DNA from: Promethearchaeia archaeon
GTDB lineage: Archaea > Asgardarchaeota > Lokiarchaeia > Sigyniarchaeales > SOKP01
Reading direction: 5' to 3'
Length of the DNA stretch: 8,811 bases
Assembly (NCBI GenBank): GCA_029856295.1
Contig: JAHQWS010000064.1
Coordinates: forward strand, 1-8,811
Shown here piece after piece: positions 5,831 to 8,811 of the stretch; position 1 is the stretch's first letter, and each line of letters starts with the position of its first letter. The position numbers and the translations under genes are program-made. Below the pieces are notes generated by a model. The model ran no database searches. It was not told the origin of the DNA and worked only from the letters and a program-made list of their open reading frames with translations.

Positions 5831-8721
5831 TGAAAAGGGACAGAGCAAAAGTAGTTTTTGGAGTCTCAGGAATTGCTATTTCCATATTTTTATTGACTGC
5901 TATTGGAATGCTCAATGATACCTTGAATTATAATTATATGAAATTAATCACAAATACTACTGGAAGCTCCGATATAATGATTACGCAGACTCTTCAAACT
6001 GATTTAAGTTATGATCCCTTTTTTGATGAAGATATAATAGATGATGACTTGGAAGATATTGAAGGAGTTGAAGAATTTTTCCCACGCATTATGATTTTAA
6101 CAAAAGCTACCTCCGACAACATTGATAAAAACGGCTCTTTAATTGTATATGGTATAGATTTTGAAAAAGAGTATGAAAACGGTAATATGGGCAATATAAT
6201 CATAGTTGATAAGGATGGCGACGAAACTGATGAAATTTATGATTCTGAGCCGAGAGATGGAGAATGCGTCATTTTACAAAATGCTGCAGAGCTACTTAAT
6301 GTTGGAAAAGACGATATTATTCACTTAGAATACGAACGATATTCATTAGATGTGAAAGTTGTTGAGGTCTGTGAGCAAGAGAATAAATTCATGGATTTTG
6401 AGAATGCATTGATTCTCCTTAATTTGAAGCAGGCTCAAAGTTTCATAAATCGGGAGGGTCAAATAAATTTCATTATGGGGACGATTGAAAATCCAGAAAC
6501 CATATACGATGTAAGTAATATCGAAGCAACCACTTTAAAATTGAGAAAGATTGCTGAGAGAATCCAAGAACGACTTGATTTAAATGAATTCGATGTCACA
6601 ATGCCTAAATTAGAGGAATTAGAGGCAAGCGAATATAATTTGATGTCTATGACTATTTTATTTTGGTTTATAACAATTCTCTCTATGTTAATCACAGGAA
6701 TCTTAATTAACTCTATACTTTCCACATCTATAGAAGAAAGAGTAAGAGAATTTGGAATAATTAGAGTAGTTGGCGGTAAAAAAGTGTTTACTATTAAAAT
6801 GGTGCTTTTCGAGGGACTTATGCTTGGGATATTAGGTTCTGTCATAGGGACCACAGTTGGCGTAGTTTTAACTCCACATATTGCTCGAGCTATGTTTCTT
6901 TATTTTGGTTTAGAATGGGGAGAAGCTGAATTTATAATTCAACCTTCAACTGTAATTTTTGGTTTAACCATCGGATCTTTAGTATCATTGTTAATATCGT
7001 TATTACCGGCTATTAGAGCGGCAAAATTGGATATTATTAAATCTATTACTCCTTTTCAAACAAAAGAAGCAGGATGGGAAATTTCAAAAGAAGGTAGTAT
7101 GAATGTGAAAAGTTTTATTTTTGGAATTTGTGTAGCTACCATTGGCATGATTGTTTTTGTTCTTTTACCAAGAATCTTTACAACTGGAAATGTGATGTTA
7201 ATTTCATTTTTATTCATTGGATTAGTTTCAGCTATTTTAATAGGTTTAGTGTTTGCATCAGTAGGAATAATCCCGCTTATTCAAAGATTATTTATAGCTA
7301 TGGTATCTCCTGCTGTGAAAAAATATGCAAATATAATTAAAATTTCCTTGAAGAGATACAGGAGAAGAAACACTAGTACAGTTGTGATGTTTGCCATTTC
7401 TTTTTCATTTATATTCTTTGTAACAAGTATAAATGAAATCGAATCAGATACTATAAAACTGACTTTAAAATTTCAATATGGTGCGGATATTGTGATAGTT
7501 AATCAAGGATTAGATGAAGATGATGCAATCACATTAAGAATGTTAGAGGAACTTAAAGAGTTCGGAGATATTGACAAGATTGCCTATACTCTTCATAATA
7601 CATTTGACTTCCAAGCAATTATATCCGTAACGTATGAAGCGAGCGAAGGAGGTTTTGGTTATGAAGAATCATCTTCCGCAGAAGAAAAAATAAGAGATCT
7701 TTTCCAATACTATGCCACAGCACATAAACAAAAACTGAAAGTAACTGTAGGTGACATTGCAAGTCATGATGAAATTGATGCAGGATTTATTGGAGTAGAT
7801 GAGGATTTCGTTGATTTAATTGATGAGGATCTTATAATTTGGAGCAGTCCTGAAAGTAATTACGACGATTCATTTGATAAAATGTTTGAACAAAATGACA
7901 CCATTATCTTAGCAAAATCCATTGCGAATATTTTAGATGTTGAAGATGCTGGTGAAAAAGTTCGCTTAACATTTTATGATCCAAATATCGAAAATGATCC
8001 CGGGGTTGTAATGCTATTTACTGTAGCAGGAATTTCTGGAGGAATACCGGGCTTTTGGAATTTCCGCAGCAATGAAAATTCCGCATATGGGGGAGGAGTA
8101 ATGGTTTCTTTAGATAACTATATGCAATTGATGAATGTGAAGAATGCTAGACAACCTGATATGATAATTGACAAGATCTTTATTAATCTTCGCGATAATT
8201 CTGAAGAAATTGTTGAGGATGTTAAAGATGAAATCAATAACCTGTTTCGGGATAGAAATTTTATTCTTGACGATGTCATAACCAAAATTAATTTTATTGA
8301 GGAAATGACTGACAGACAAAACACTTTAATGGAAATCATCTTAATGTTTACTATAATGATTAGTATATTCGGATTAATTTCCTCTATGTATGCGATTATG
8401 CTCGAAAGAAAATTTGAGATAGGAATTCTTAGAAGCATGGGAATGAAAGCACGCAATGTGAGGAACATGTTTTTAATAGAAAGCATGATACTTTTGTTCT
8501 CTTCAGGAATTATGGGAGTTCTCATTGGTTCTTTTTCCGCATATTTATTAGAAACAAACCTTGGCTTATTTACGGAAATGCCAGTTAACTATATCGTCCC
8601 TATCGGAACATTATTTAGAGTATTTATTACCTCTGTAACAGTGGGTATAACTGGAATGTATTTTATTTTATGGAAAATGAGTAAACAGAATATTATGGAT
8701 ATCTTTAGACAAACATTCTAA
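5830..8721 (+). CDS. ABC-transporter-type permease with two FtsX domains (MacB/LolC-like)
   Basis: Counted from ATG 5830 it has 963 residues and about ten membrane helices. TM1 is about 8-28. Extracellular domain I (MacB-PCD-like) is about 30-270. FtsX domain 1 is about 271-405, with TM2-4 and the motif ERVREFGIIRVVGG, closing at PAIRAAKLDIIKSI. A linker with TM5-6 covers about 427-484, and TM7 about 515-535. Extracellular domain II is about 536-830. FtsX domain 2 is about 833-963, with the matching motif ERKFEIGILRSMGM and TM8-10. The paired motifs are the cytoplasmic coupling helices that contact the ATPase. Such permeases do not open a channel in the usual sense; they couple ATP hydrolysis to movement of extracellular domains for lipoprotein release, peptide export or control of wall hydrolases. 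No ATPase gene is visible in the window. The extracellular parts are acidic. ATG 5830 lacks a ribosome-binding site, and the true start probably lies upstream. Substrate is unknown. Confidence 0.9.
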   Translation: MKRDRAKVVFGVSGIAISIFLLTAIGMLNDTLNYNYMKLITNTTGSSDIMITQTLQTDLSYDPFFDEDIIDDDLEDIEGVEEFFPRIMILTKATSDNIDKNGSLIVYGIDFEKEYENGNMGNIIIVDKDGDETDEIYDSEPRDGECVILQNAAELLNVGKDDIIHLEYERYSLDVKVVEVCEQENKFMDFENALILLNLKQAQSFINREGQINFIMGTIENPETIYDVSNIEATTLKLRKIAERIQERLDLNEFDVTMPKLEELEASEYNLMSMTILFWFITILSMLITGILINSILSTSIEERVREFGIIRVVGGKKVFTIKMVLFEGLMLGILGSVIGTTVGVVLTPHIARAMFLYFGLEWGEAEFIIQPSTVIFGLTIGSLVSLLISLLPAIRAAKLDIIKSITPFQTKEAGWEISKEGSMNVKSFIFGICVATIGMIVFVLLPRIFTTGNVMLISFLFIGLVSAILIGLVFASVGIIPLIQRLFIAMVSPAVKKYANIIKISLKRYRRRNTSTVVMFAISFSFIFFVTSINEIESDTIKLTLKFQYGADIVIVNQGLDEDDAITLRMLEELKEFGDIDKIAYTLHNTFDFQAIISVTYEASEGGFGYEESSSAEEKIRDLFQYYATAHKQKLKVTVGDIASHDEIDAGFIGVDEDFVDLIDEDLIIWSSPESNYDDSFDKMFEQNDTIILAKSIANILDVEDAGEKVRLTFYDPNIENDPGVVMLFTVAGISGGIPGFWNFRSNENSAYGGGVMVSLDNYMQLMNVKNARQPDMIIDKIFINLRDNSEEIVEDVKDEINNLFRDRNFILDDVITKINFIEEMTDRQNTLMEIILMFTIMISIFGLISSMYAIMLERKFEIGILRSMGMKARNVRNMFLIESMILLFSSGIMGVLIGSFSAYLLETNLGLFTEMPVNYIVPIGTLFRVFITSVTVGITGMYFILWKMSKQNIMDIFRQTF

Positions 8722-8723
8722 AC

Positions 8724-8743
8724 TATATTTCATTTCTTTCCTT
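8724..8743 (+). terminator. Pyrimidine-rich candidate terminator after the permease gene
   Basis: Three bases after the TAA stop at 8719-8721 lies a T/C-rich run (tatatttcatttctttcctt). Archaeal RNA polymerase often stops at T-rich stretches without a hairpin. No stable stem-loop was seen, so this is tentative. Confidence 0.35.
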
Positions 8744-8762
8744 CAAAAAATATTACCTTAAC

Positions 8763-8770
8763 TTTAATAA
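8763..8770 (+). promoter_or_regulatory. Candidate archaeal TATA box for a leaderless gene starting at 8790
   Basis: TTTAATAA is centred about 24 nt before the ATG at 8790, the distance expected between an archaeal TATA box and a leaderless start. No clear BRE was seen, and AT-rich sequence makes chance matches common. Confidence 0.25.
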
Positions 8771-8789
8771 GTCTAATATTCTTTAAGCA

Positions 8790-8811
8790 ATGAAATTAAT
8801 TGTGTTAATGC
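8790..8811 (+). CDS. Possible first codons of a further gene, cut by the window end
   Basis: ATG 8790 is followed by seven open codons reading MKLIVLM, a hydrophobic start typical of many proteins. No ribosome-binding site precedes it; a TATA-like element lies at a leaderless distance. Only 22 bases are visible, so whether it is a gene cannot be decided here. Confidence 0.25.

Noticed and set aside
6459..6854. Minus-strand open frame of 131 codons within the permease gene
   Set aside because: It is antisense to the conserved FtsX domain 1; its Ser/Ile-rich composition mirrors hydrophobic and Asp/Glu codons of the real gene.
7128..7340. Plus-strand open frame of 70 codons inside the permease gene
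   Set aside because: It is a shifted-frame shadow rich in Cys, Tyr and Ser; the permease frame here encodes clear membrane helices.
8110..8525. Two overlapping minus-strand open frames (69 and 135 codons)
   Set aside because: Both are antisense to the second FtsX domain and show no domain or ribosome-binding site of their own.

Overview
The window is AT-rich, with heavy use of ATA, AGA and AGG codons. It carries three genes on the plus strand that read as one co-directional cluster of membrane and cell-surface proteins. The organism is most likely an archaeon, and an Asgard (Lokiarchaeia-like) one is my best guess. The reasons are the low GC, a giant subtilase dense in N-glycosylation sequons, a C-terminal membrane anchor followed by zinc ribbons, a DUF11/CARDB-like surface protein and a two-domain FtsX/MacB-type permease. 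This is inference from style. No rRNA, tRNA or other taxonomic marker is present.

Layout: (1) 1-684 is the 3' part of a gene for a cell-surface protein. It has the end of one beta-sandwich repeat, one complete repeat, one membrane helix and a short cytoplasmic tail. (2) 687-5696 encodes a 1669-residue S8 (subtilisin-like) protease. In order it has an N-terminal hydrophobic segment, an I9-like propeptide, a catalytic domain with all four expected residues (Asp161, His203, Asn433, Ser513) and a ~138-residue insertion, a PPC-like domain, a duplicated Ig-like plus jelly-roll module, a third Ig-like domain, a transmembrane helix, and a cytoplasmic tail with two tandem four-cysteine zinc ribbons. 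(3) 5830-8721 encodes a large ABC-transporter-type permease with two FtsX domains and two large extracellular domains. Coding-like sequence continues upstream of its first ATG in a frame that has no ordinary start codon. (4) 8722-8811 holds a pyrimidine-rich, terminator-like tract and possibly the first codons of another gene.

Genes 1 and 2 are 2 nt apart, and the ribosome-binding site of gene 2 lies inside the last codons of gene 1, so they are almost certainly co-transcribed. Gene 3 follows after 133 nt. All three products should sit in the cytoplasmic membrane with most of their mass outside. A joint role in surface-protein processing or export and envelope remodelling is reasonable, but the sequence does not prove it. 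The ATPase that an FtsX/MacB-type permease normally needs is not in the window.

Most unusual points: an extracellular protease joined through the membrane to a cytoplasmic tandem zinc-ribbon tail; the apparent frame break or non-standard start at the 5' end of the permease gene; five consecutive in-frame stop codons ending the protease gene; and the sharp difference in sequon density between the outside and inside parts of the protease. No gene-free stretch exceeds 300 bases, and I saw no RNA gene, CRISPR array or insertion sequence.
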